Shown here piece after piece: positions 36,701 to 46,123 of a DNA stretch of 64,000 nucleotides (positions are counted from its first letter, which is position 1; every line of letters begins with the position of its first letter). A model generated the notes under the pieces. That model did not search any database. It saw only the letters and a list, made by a program, of their open reading frames with translations, and was not told where the DNA came from. Origin of the DNA: Talinum fruticosum (Eukaryota > Streptophyta > Magnoliopsida > Caryophyllales > Talinaceae). Both the position numbers and the translations under genes were made by a program. Location of the stretch: assembly GCA_021018815.1 (NCBI GenBank), contig JAITYX010000053.1, forward strand, positions 434,001 through 498,000. The letters run 5' to 3'.

Positions 36701-37527
36701 GACACGGCCAGTGGTTTTGGGACTTCCAAAGAAGTTAAGAACCGTTGTCCAACGTTCATATTTCAACGGATACTTTTTGAGTGACTCGGAAAGTCCTTAA
36801 CAACGGTCACAAAGGACTTCCCGTCGGAAGTTGGAGATAACGGCTACTTTGCCTGGTCATCTATAAAAGAAAGCCAACTCACAAGACTTGAAGATTGCCG
36901 AACCTATTGTTAATACACGTACTTGAACAAAGTCATTGTATTCATTCTCAATCTTCTACTTACAACTCCAACTCTGTAATTCATTACTTTCGAGTTGTAA
37001 GGTCTTGTACTTAGTTATAAACACTTTCTTACATTCTAAGTAAGGTCCCTTGACTGAGCTGTAAGGGTTAACTCGCTTAGTTGTCCCTAGCTGTAAGGGT
37101 TATCTTAGCTAGGAAGTACTAGATCGGATAAGGGAATTTCCGAGTCTAGGAAAACTTATAAAGAGTTGTTTAAGGGAGCAACTCGGGTTCGATCAATCTA
37201 TGGTATTTTGTGGACTCAAAATAGTGGATTTGACTTCGTGCTTGGATTAGCACGGTCCGTGGTTTTCCGCCCCGGGAGGGTTTCCACGTAATATCCGTGT
37301 CTTTACTTTCCGAGTTCATTCTAGACTCGGCATGCACTCAAAGCTTCAGCTTAATGTGCTTCCTTACTCGTATTGCAATTCCGAGTTCATACTTTTCCGA
37401 CAGCGCTTTTGACTCGGAATCGCCTCGTCTCTACTTTGCTTAAAAGAGCTCGATCTTCACAAAAATCCTCCAAGCACCCTATTCACCCCCTCTAAGGTGA
37501 CTCGGACTCTCCCGAGAAAACCTTCGA
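33751..37527 (+). repeat. Third copia LTR (3' LTR), split by a nested solo LTR
   Basis: TGAAGACCCG to CCTTCGA. The first 228 bp (to 33978) and the remainder from 36163 align collinearly with 24612-26197; the rest is the inserted element and its duplication. TATA box TATAAAAG is at 36862-36869. Confidence 0.92.
33979..36157 (+). mobile_element. 2.2 kb solo LTR nested in the copia 3' LTR
   Basis: Starts TGTTAAGTCG and ends CAAGTTTAACA, 2179 bp. A perfect target duplication GTCTC flanks it (33974-33978, 36158-36162), and removal restores the continuous copia LTR. No primer site, gag or pol was seen. The T-rich 3' half and the GTGGATTCGATCCCTACTTG box near 36070 resemble LTR 3' ends of Ty3-gypsy Athila/Tat-type families; this assignment is tentative. 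Frames at 34309-34604 arise from a CTGC-rich segment. Confidence 0.9.
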
Positions 37528-38136
37528 GAGAAGGTGGAGTTGAATCGACCAAGTCCATGTCCACCCCGACTCTTGAAGACACATGTTGTAGGGTGGATGT
37601 GTTGGAGCCAATTTTTCAAGATGAGTGGCTACCATATGGGTTTTTAGGAACCCTTTAGAGAAATGCTTGATTGGTGATGGCTCTAAGAGCCAATCTAAGG
37701 AGGCAACAATAAGACTCAAGGCTTAAGCACTACATCCAAGGAAAGTCTATTCCGGGGCGGTTTTAAGCACTTTCCTCCCCATTTTCGATAGCTAAAGAGT
37801 TTTGGTGAAGCTCGGGACCTTAAACAAGCGCTTCTTGGGAGACAACCCAAGTTTTCTAGCTTTTTAGCTTAGGTTATTTTTATTTAGAAAAAAAGAAAAA
37901 AAGGAGATGATGAAAAGTTTGCGTAATGTATTATTGAGGGGTGAAAAAAATTGAGTGAAAAGAAAAAGAAATGCAAAAAAAAAGAGTGCAATAAAATGGT
38001 TGAGGAATAGGGAATCAAGTAGGGTTGATGAGAGTGTGTTTGAGAGAGTTTATTGGATTAATTTGAGGTATTTTGATGCTTAATTGGCTGAGTGTTGCAG
38101 GTTAAAGAAGTTCATTGAGCTCAAAGTTGGTAAAAA

Positions 38137-38352
38137 TTGGCACAAACCCGCGGCACAAGTTCAGCACGGTTGCAGCACGGATTGTGCGATCCGCACTACG
38201 CAATTTTTCCAGTAAATGTCGTGGGTTGGCACGGGTTCAGCACGGTTGCAGCATGGGTTGTGCGGCATGCCCAAACAATTTTTTCGGAACTGTCGTGGGT
38301 TGGCACAAGTTAAGCACGGGTTCAGCATAGGTTGTGCGACGCGTCTGCCCAG
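38137..38352 (+). repeat. Three-unit tandem repeat with GGCACGGGTTCAGCACGG motif
   Basis: Three imperfect units start at about 38137, 38225 and 38300. The GCACGGGTTNAGCACG core also occurs in both Athila LTRs (about 19720-19810 and 40920-41015). Confidence 0.75.
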
Positions 38353-40500
38353 ATTCAAATTTGGCGGTTCTCTCTCCTTCTTCCATTATTTCAATTTCTT
38401 CTTGCCACAAACCCTATGCACCGTTGTGTGCCACCTTTCTCCATGCCGCGCCTCCAATCAAACTCGCTCCTATTCTCTTCCATTACATCAATTCTACCTT
38501 CAATCATCATCTCCCACTTGATTTCATCACTAACCATCCCCATTTCACCCATCTTCACCCACCAATTTCCAGATTTTCTCTCTCCTCAAATTCATCCTCC
38601 ATTGTTGCATTTTTGGAGCTTAAGGTGAGAGAAACCTTGCCTTTGAAGTTGTTGAAGACTTTGGGAAGTCCAATTTCATCATTTTTCCCGATTTTACTTG
38701 GCCAACTCGGGGTCCGAGTGACCCCATTATAAGTTTCCCCCTTCCCTCCTTTGCTCCTTTCGATTTTTGCATTTCATTAAGGACAATGAAAGTCCTAAGC
38801 ATGGGGGCGTGGCTTGGATGATGGTTATCATGTTTCGGTGGGTGACTTGGGTACATGTTAGTTTAGGTTGTACATATTGACCATCATCTTCATTTAGGTT
38901 TGCATTTAGGCACTACCTTAGTTAGATTTTTCATCTTTTTACCCTAGTTAGCGGGCATTGGAGGAGAAAGGGATCAATTTTTAAGCAGTTGAGGTAATCA
39001 TTCTTCCCTTCTACTTTTATTTTCGCTTTTAGTGGTAGCCTTAAAAAAAATTGTTTTAGTTGTGAAAACCCTCCTGTGATGAATATTTGGAGGGGTGTGT
39101 ACTTAAACTATCATGGGAAGTATGTACTTTGGGATCTTTGGCTTGGTTTGGATGATGAAAGAGACTTGGTTACTAAATTGATTGAGATTGATTGTCTTAT
39201 TTGTGATTCATCTAGTCTTGAATGATCCTTATGGATAATTGTGAAATTCTTGTGTTTGGTACATCAAATGAACTAGTTGTTGTGATTGTGGTAGGGATAA
39301 CCTGTGAGACTCTTTTGTGCCTTAACGACTACCATTTTTTGTAGTCTCATTTCTCATGAGTGTTACTTTCCCATGCTTGCAACTCTAGAACTTGCCATCT
39401 TTCTCTTCAAAACCACATTTGACACATGCATGTTTACCAAGAGGATAGAGGCATTCATTTTGATAAACTACATGAGCCAAATAGCCACCTGAATGTTACG
39501 TATCCTTTGTTTCAAACCCTTCAAGCTTTCCCCTTCCCTGCACTAACCTTGCTCAATATACCTTTGGCCTTTTTCATTCTTTCCCATCCTTAAGCCTTGG
39601 TCTAGTGGAGCATTTCTATTGATTGGGAATTTGTTGGGTGTTACCTTGTTGGTGGTAATTAGTTTATTGGGTAATTGAAGGAGTTGTGAGTGAAGATGGA
39701 TTTTAGATTTAACCATTCATGCTTACCTTGCTTAGTTTACTTGTAAAGTTTTTTTTTAAAAAAAAGGAAGTTGAAAAGAAAAGGAAAGAGATTTGAAAAA
39801 AAAAAAAGAAAGAAGAAAATCAGAAAAAAAAGAGTTAGAAAAGGAATAAAAGTGTTGTAAGCTTGTTTGGCGCTTTGTATTAAGAAATCTCCACTTCTTT
39901 GTTATTTGAAAGCTTGGTGTGATATGGTATTATGTTTTAGATGTTTGGAGGTGTGATGTTGTTGTAGTGGAAAGTGTTGTGCTCCCTAACTATGGCTATT
40001 AAGCTCCACATTCCTAAATGCTTTTCTCCCTCCTTTCCCTTAGCCCAAGCCTCATTACAACCCTCTTTAAAGTCCTTTTGATTGGAAAACTTGCATGGTT
40101 TGTCCCTAGTGGTAGAGAATTGAGATATTTGGCAAGCTTATGGTAGTGTGCGGGTTTTGGGAGAGTCTTGAGCGAACCATAGTACTCTTTCAAACACATG
40201 AGGGGAGTGTTCCACGTACCCTAAAGTGATGTCCCACCAATCCCAACTAGTTCGCGAAACATTTGTATGGCACTTGATTGCATTCGGGTTGGGACAAATT
40301 GGTTGTGTTGCTACTAGACTTTGCAATCTTGAATTGAGCTGCAACTCTTGTCACGATTTGATTCTCGATCTTGTCAAGGATTCTTTTGTATATACTTGCT
40401 TTGGTTGTCTAGCGCGCCCTTCACCTGAGGAGGGCGGCTTTGGTTTTCTATCTCCCTATTTCTTTAGCACTTCATGTTAGCCTTGCTTGGGGACAAGCAA

Positions 40501-40518
40501 GGAGTAAGCATGAGGGGT
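40501..40518 (+). promoter_or_regulatory. Athila polypurine tract
   Basis: GGAGTAAGCATGAGGGG directly precedes the 3' LTR, and GGGGACAAGCAAGG lies just upstream (about 40489), as in other Athila elements. Confidence 0.7.
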
Positions 40519-41911
40519 TGATAAACCGGAATTTTACGTTCTTTTCCGCTCTTTTATTGGCTAACTTCGACACTTCAAAGGCCTTCTCACCTAAATTTTC
40601 ATTTGATTTCGCTTACTTTCTTTATTTATGATTTAGGTGTGCGAATTTCTATGTTTTGAGGTAATCCCGCCTTTTATGATGAAGAATACATCTTTCAAAG
40701 TGCTAAGGAAAAGAGCGGGAAGCCATAGAAGATCGGAGAACGAAGAAAGAGATCAAGCCAAGTCAAGCACGGGCTGTAGCACTGGCCGTGTCTGAAGGAA
40801 AGAAGGAAAAGATGACCTAGCACAGTGCTGTCTGAAGCGTAAGAGGTCAAGCACGAGCAATGCCAGCATCAGCACGAGGCCATGCTAGGAATTCGTAAAT
40901 TAACTTAAGGCGCCGTGAGCTTGCATGGGTTAAGCATGGTTTCAGCACAGGCCATGCTAGGAATTTGGGATTTAATTGAAGAAGTCGTGAGCTTGCACGG
41001 GTTAAGCACGGTTTCAAAGATCGCTAGTGCCAATCGGCAATTTTCATTTTCTCGCTGTTTTATTCTGAAAGCTGGGATTTTTCGAGAGACTTTTTTATGT
41101 TGCGTTTTTAGGCTAGTTTCTCTCTTCTTTTGAGCACTCATTTCCATTGTTAAGAGATCAAAGCTTAGAGTTATTTTCATTTAATCGCAAGTTAATTCAA
41201 GTTTACGAGTATTATTATTCTTCTCTCTACTTTTATCTTGCATTCCTTTTGGTGTTCATTCTTCAATCTGCTTGTCAAATGCCATGAATATGTGTGGCTA
41301 AATTTCCAACTTAGGTTGGGGATGTGCTATTAATATGCTAGGTTAATCGTAATTCATGCTTTGATGCTAATTAGCAATTGCTTGATGAATTTCCGACTTG
41401 TTGATACTTATTGAATATATGTGAGGTTCGAGAGAATCCTACCTTTATTATTCTTAGGAATTGAGTAGACTTCGAGAGAAGAGGCTTAGTTCTACTTCAA
41501 TTTTTTGGATGATTACAACTTAGATATGAGAATAATTTAGGTTGGTATTAAGGGAAAAGTCGATAATCATGTAATTTTTTGGTTTTGATTGTGTGAGAAC
41601 AACAATTAATTCAATTGAGTTAGCTTAATGACCTTCGAGAGAAGGCTTAGGTGGTTTGAACCGCATCGATTCCCTAATTTATCTCGAGTTGTGAATAGTG
41701 TAGAAGCATGTAATCAAGATTGTTGGCATGTTAGCTTGGTAAATCCCTGCCTAAGGTTTTCTTTATCTAATTTTATTTCGTTCTTTAAGTGTTTATATTA
41801 CCAACCAAGTGAACTGTTCCGTTGCTTAGTTCAAAAAGACATTGACCTTATACTTGTAAGAGACCTAGCTCCACTGAGACCGACAACCGTACTCTCTATA
41901 GTACAACAACA
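40519..41911 (+). repeat. Athila 3' LTR
   Basis: 1393 bp, from TGATAAACCGG to AGTACAACAACA, followed by the target duplication TGGGT. Many small differences from the 5' LTR indicate an old insertion or sequence error (see findings). Frames at 40905-41180 and 41628-42038 overlap it and are not genes. Confidence 0.93.
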
Positions 41912-41923
41912 TGGGTTTATAAG

Positions 41924-44514
41924 CACTACTATAGAGGGCGAGAGCCAGAGAAGAAGTGAGGAAGAAGAAGGAAAAGGCATACAAAAGCAATTATCCAAAA
42001 ATTCGTTGATTCGTTCACATAATCGTCATCATATATGACATATGATGATGGTTCACGTGGAAGAATCGTCGTCAAATGTCTTTCAGAACAAATCTAAAAA
42101 ACCCGAGAACGTACCTGCTACTTCCACGCCCACTTCATCTACTATCTACTCTCGGTCTTATCGCTCTCCATAGTTCATTCTTGTCCACTACTACTCGGAT
42201 CTAGATATGCTCAGAGTAATCCTTGCCGGTAAGTTATCATCGTCATTTTTCCTCTTATTGTTCAATTTTGTTTTGCTCACTATATCCTCGTCTCTCCTCT
42301 TTCTTGCAGCTTTCTTCTCTTACAAAGTATTTACGTCGGTGGTCGTGTGTGTTTCGCCGTGAATCCTCTCGCTCACTATTGCCGTTGTTTTCCTCATTCT
42401 TACGGTATGAATCTTTATCCTTTCTTATTTTTCACTTTAAGTTATTTACAAGATTTATATAGTTAAATGTTGAATGTATTTGGGATAATTATGCGAATGT
42501 TGAGAATGTGGGTGATGTTTGAGATTGTCGAAATGTTGAATCTTTGTCGAAAATATTGAATATTAAGAACTTGGGTAACATTTGTTTAATTTATTAAGTT
42601 AGAAATTCATGAAATGTTTGAGATTTTGAGAAATGGGTTTAGGAGTTTAGGATTTAATTATAGGGAAATAGAATGATATTTAATGATGGTAAATCAAAAG
42701 AGTACATCTAAATTTGTTTAGGGTTTTAGAGAAATAGAAAGATAGTTTGAATATAGGGTCATCCCCAAAATCATGTTACCAAGTACTAGGGCTTTATTGT
42801 TTTTTATATAATTCAATTAATGGCATGCTTCATTAAATTATCGTATGCATTTCATAAGCTTAGAGAACCCGTTCAAAAATCTATACATAACAATTATCCT
42901 AGGTCGTGGTACGTGCATAAATGTGCGTATAACGCTTAGAATATTAGCTTGGTATGTATAAGTTTTTGAATTGTCCGTGTTGGACAATTTGAGAATAATA
43001 TGATAATAGGTTGTATGGCTATTATAATCTTATCATAAATTTGACAAGATATCACGAGTGTTCATTTCCGCTCTCGTTCTTCGGGTGTAATTATGATGAC
43101 GATGGGTTTGATGTGTGTATCTTTACTTATGTTACCATATAATTAAGTAAGGATATAAACATTAGCCACTTCGTTTGCATATGTTGTACTTGAAGGAGTG
43201 AGGGGAAATGTCTGTCGAAATTTTGTCAAATGTATGATAAGATTTTGCTGCATGGTCTAGGGTCATATTATTCTTGAATGGGTTTAGGACCATCTATCCT
43301 TGTAGAAGGATCTTAGGCTCATATCATATTATTTGTGCATAAGTACGTATTTATCGAACTATATGTGGTGAATTGCTTCTCGTGTTTATGGGTAAAGTAT
43401 GGATCGAGTATGGGTTTATAGTGATATGAGGAGTATAGAATATTATGATGGTGTTAAAAACTTTCTAGAAATTGTCGTCGGACATGCCACCAAATTCGGA
43501 GAACAGTCCATATTCTGTCGGTGTTTAAGGTGTTTCATCTCCTCAAGATTCCCCCTAAGGTTGTAAAAGGTCACCTATATTGGCATGGGTTTGACATAAC
43601 TTATAAGATGTTGGTATGGCATGGGGAAGAGGAGTTTGTGAATATACCCGTACGAGTGGAAGATGAAGGATATGATGAAAATGAAGCCATTAGTAGTCCG
43701 GAATTAGAAGATCGACCTGAAGATCTAGTTCGTGGAGTAGAACGTGATTTAGTTGATCAACCACACATATTGGAACAATTATTAGCCAATTTGGAAAAGC
43801 CTTTCTACCCGAGGTGTGATAAATATACCCGTTTATCAGTCGTATTGAGGTTGATGAACTTGAAAACAGCTAATGCTCTTGCTGGGTGTGGTCAAAGATA
43901 TACTCCCAAAAGGCATGGGGTATAAGAAGATACATGCCTGCCCTAACGATTACATATTGTATCAAAAAGAACATGCACATAGACATGAATGTCTTAAGTG
44001 TGGTGTACCTAGATACAAAATGAAAAACATGGATGGAAGAAGTGTTGAGGGACCTCCCGCAAAGGTGTTGTGGTACTTGCGAATAATACCGAGGTTTAAG
44101 CGCTTGTTTTCAAGTGCAACCGATGTCAAGAACTTGACGTGGTATGTCGACGGAAGAATTTGTGATAACAAGCTATGTCACCCTGCTGATTTTCCTCAGT
44201 GGAAGAAGATCGATTCACTATTCCCGAAATTTGGTAGGGAAGCACAAAATCTATGTATGGGCCTTTGTACGGATGAAATAAACCCCCACGGTGACCTCAA
44301 TAGCAAGCATAATAGTTGCCCCGTTCTTTTGGTTATCTACAACCTATCGTCGTCGTTGTGTATGAAGCACAAGTACATTATGTTGTCAATGCTCATTTCC
44401 GGACCTAAATAGGCGGGAAATGATATAGATGTGTACTTGGCTCCTTTTGTTGAAGATTTCAGGCTTCGTGGGATGAAGGTGTTTGGGACTCGCCTAGAGG
44501 AGATAAGATAGGTG
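41924..44514 (+). mobile_element. CACTA (En/Spm) transposon remnant
   Basis: Begins CACTACTATAGAGGG at 41924, next to the copia residue TGGGTTTATAAG, and carries TNP2-type transposase sequence from 43510. A splice-donor-like CCGGTAAGTT occurs at 42227, compatible with an untranslated first exon. The right terminus is not found; the sequence changes to a minus-strand retrotransposon at about 44515. The left boundary depends on the CACTA start alone because the 3 bp target duplication cannot be tested. Confidence 0.6.
43510..44514 (+). pseudogene. CACTA TNP2-like transposase (Transposase_21)
   Basis: CRCLRC (43516-43533) and HLYWHGFDITYKMLVWHGEE (about 43573) correspond to the transposase-associated N-terminal domain. 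PFYPRCDKYTRLSVVLRLMN (about 43800-43860) and GYKKIHACPNDYILYQKEHA (about 43919) start the TNP2 domain. CLKCGVPRYK, PAKVLWYLRIIPRFKRLF, CHPADFPQWKK and MLSMLISGPK continue it; a stop lies directly after GPK, and GNDIDVYLAPFVEDF reads on. A frameshift lies near 43880-43920, where the family's usual stretch between LPKG and GY(E/K)KIHACPND is shortened. The C-terminal half is missing. Inactive. Confidence 0.85.
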
Positions 44515-45190
44515 GAGGTGGTAGAATCAAGGCCTCTTTCCTTCTCAAATGTTCAACTTCCCCATCTCTCTTACTCGTCCTCAATAGCCCTTATGATAGT
44601 CTTAATATCCCTCGATATAGATGACATCTTCTCCTCTTGATCATTCAATCTAGTTTCCTCCCTAACTATATTCTTATTAAGTAAACTAAGATTAAGAGAC
44701 TACTCGGGTTCGGATCCATTGGAAGGGAACTCTTTCTAGGTACTTGTCTTATAACAAGAAATAGACTAAGACGGTGTAGTGTGCACCGAAGCTTGTCGCA
44801 TCGGTGTAGACCGCGAAGTAGAAAGAAAGGAAGACATGTCGGACTCCTTGGTGAGGTGTTCTAATCTTTTAGAGCTCGGGTTCCGACGATACTCGGTTGC
44901 CGTAGACTTCCCTATTCTGCAGCCCAAAGAATGAGGTTTAGGATCATGTGAGAGAAGATCACTTTGGGAGGAAATGACTTAAGCGCGAGACCTGAAGAAA
45001 CTAAGGATGTTATTATTTAGATGCACATAAATAATGCAATGATGATATGGTGCATGAATTAGTTGAGATGAGAATCTATCTAATGAATGATTGATCCTTA
45101 AAAGAAAATATGCTTTCTATTCTAGATAAATGATAATGCATTTTTTTATTGAGATGATTTTGTTTTGAACTAAATGCAAATGCAAAAATC

Positions 45191-45404
45191 AATGCAAATG
45201 GACTCATCTAATAGGAGATGAATTCTAAATGCAAATAAGATCTGTCTAATATGAGATGTTTTTATTTAGCTAATGCAAATGGATTCACCTTATATGAGAT
45301 GATTTTTATTTACCTAATGCAAATGGACTCATCTAATTGGAGATGATTTCTAAATGCAAATAAGCTATCTAATATGAGATGATTTTATTTGGCTAATGCA
45401 AAAT
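45191..45404. repeat. Short tandem repeat AATGCAAATGGACTCATCTAAT
   Basis: Roughly 55 bp subunits (ATGCAAATGGACTCATC... and ...CTAATATGAGATGATTT) alternate to give a higher-order unit of about 120 bp in nearly two copies. It lies in the retrotransposon leader. Confidence 0.75.
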
Positions 45405-46101
45405 AGAAAACGGGAAGGGGATTGTCGGTAAGACCCTTTCACAGAGCGGTAGCTACTTAAACCACCAAAAGAGATTTTTAGTATGACATGGAAATGCGAA
45501 CAATGGACTAACCCTAATAGAAAAAGGAATTTTTGACTTTTGGCTAAATGCACATAATGGACTGACTTTAGGAAATTCATTAAAGTGTTTTATTTTGACC
45601 TATGCAAGGACTTAATCGGCGCTCCTCACCTATCCCTAAAGGTTCACAAGTAGAAGATTAAATATAAAACACATACTCATTCAAGCATGCAAATGAAGTC
45701 AAAGGGACCGCCTAAAAAGTCCAAAAGTTCTATGGTCAAAGAGTTCAAAAGGTTGGATACATGGTGACACATAGTCCGAGAATTTAATCCTCCACATTGG
45801 ACACAGCAGGAAATCAGCCAAAATTCTCAATGCCTCTCGGTGAACCAAGAGGTTTAGCCCAAGAGTGCGTGCTACGGGGAGGAAGTACCGTTTCCTCGGG
45901 CAATCAAGCCTAGTTGGGCCCGCCTAAAGGAACTAATGAGAGTCTTTCTCTAGAAAGGGTAAATAGGGGCGATATAAACTTTTCTTAGTGGTCCAAAACC
46001 ATATTTAAACTAATTCAAAGGTTACTAAGGATGCCTAATGCAAGCACATCATTCAAATACACTACTCAAATTTTCAAGTTTAGCCATCTTAATAAAAATT
46101 T

Positions 46102-46122
46102 TATCCCCTGTTGGAGTCGCCA
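46102..46122 (-). promoter_or_regulatory. Primer-binding site, tRNA-Arg type
   Basis: On the minus strand the site reads TGGCGACTCCAACAGGGG, close to TGGCGACTCTGCTGGGGA, the tRNA-Arg type site known from Ogre/Tat elements. It adjoins the LTR that lies to its right. Confidence 0.7.
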
Positions 46123-46123
46123 T

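Larger units (their letters stand above)
23036..37527 (+). mobile_element. SIRE-like Ty1-copia retrotransposon with three LTR copies
   Basis: Outer boundaries are TGAAGACTCG at 23036 and CCTTCGA at 37527 (one extra G against the family end CCTTCA), flanked by GAGAA (23031-23035, 37528-37532). Order is LTR (23036-24611), LTR (24612-26197), iMet-type primer site (26199), gag, protease, integrase, reverse transcriptase, RNase H, an extra frame region after pol (31701-33320), polypurine tract (33738-33750) and LTR (33751-37527). The second and third LTRs are the matching pair; the first is clearly more diverged. All coding regions are broken by stops and frameshifts. The post-pol region and the AAAAAGGGGAGAT tract next to the LTR are typical of the SIRE/Maximus lineage, an assignment made by recall of family features. 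Confidence 0.9.
37533..40518 (+). other. Athila 3' internal region without pol
   Basis: After the copia insertion a short coding tail is followed by GCGCTTCTTGGGAGACAACCCAAG (about 37827), a motif usual downstream of Athila coding regions. Three imperfect units of roughly 75-90 bp at about 38137-38352 repeat TGGCAC...GTTCAGCACGGTTGCAGCA. Overlapping frames at 38216-38732 (serine/proline/isoleucine-rich) are unassigned, and I cannot support an env product. Frames at 39304-39492 and 40226-40480 are likewise unassigned. A-rich purine runs occur near 37890-38000 and 39755-39845. A polypurine-like GTAAGCATGAGGGG abuts the 3' LTR. Confidence 0.7.
19316..41911 (+). mobile_element. Athila-type Ty3-gypsy retrotransposon, interrupted by a nested copia element
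   Basis: LTRs start TGATAAACCGG and end AGTACAACAACA (19316-20697 and 40519-41911). A perfect target duplication TGGGT flanks the element (19311-19315, 41912-41916). The primer-binding site at 20701 resembles the tRNA-Asp type usual in Athila. Gag and aspartic protease are recognisable, but I found no reverse transcriptase, RNase H or integrase of Athila type on either side of the nested copia element. After the copia the sequence goes within a few hundred bases to the GGGAGACAACCCAAG motif found downstream of Athila coding regions. Without the nested element it is about 8.1 kb, so it appears to be a gag-pro non-autonomous derivative. Confidence 0.92.
44515..46123 (-). mobile_element. 5' internal region of an Ogre/Tat-like Ty3-gypsy element, copy 1
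   Basis: Read on the minus strand, a primer site (46102-46122) is followed by a leader of about 1.1 kb and then a coiled-coil-like segment (NDQEEKMSSISRDIKTIIRA, about 44560-44640), resembling the N-terminal part of Tat-type gag. Stops interrupt it. The leader is distantly similar to that at 54400-55230 (for example the ATGGACTAACC...AAGGAAA...TTTGGCTAA order). The rest of the element is missing at the boundary with the CACTA remnant. Confidence 0.55.

Noticed and set aside
38216..38732. Possible Athila env-like protein
   Set aside because: Overlapping Ser/Pro/Ile-rich frames in three phases, no signal peptide followed by a clear ectodomain and anchor; composition explains them.
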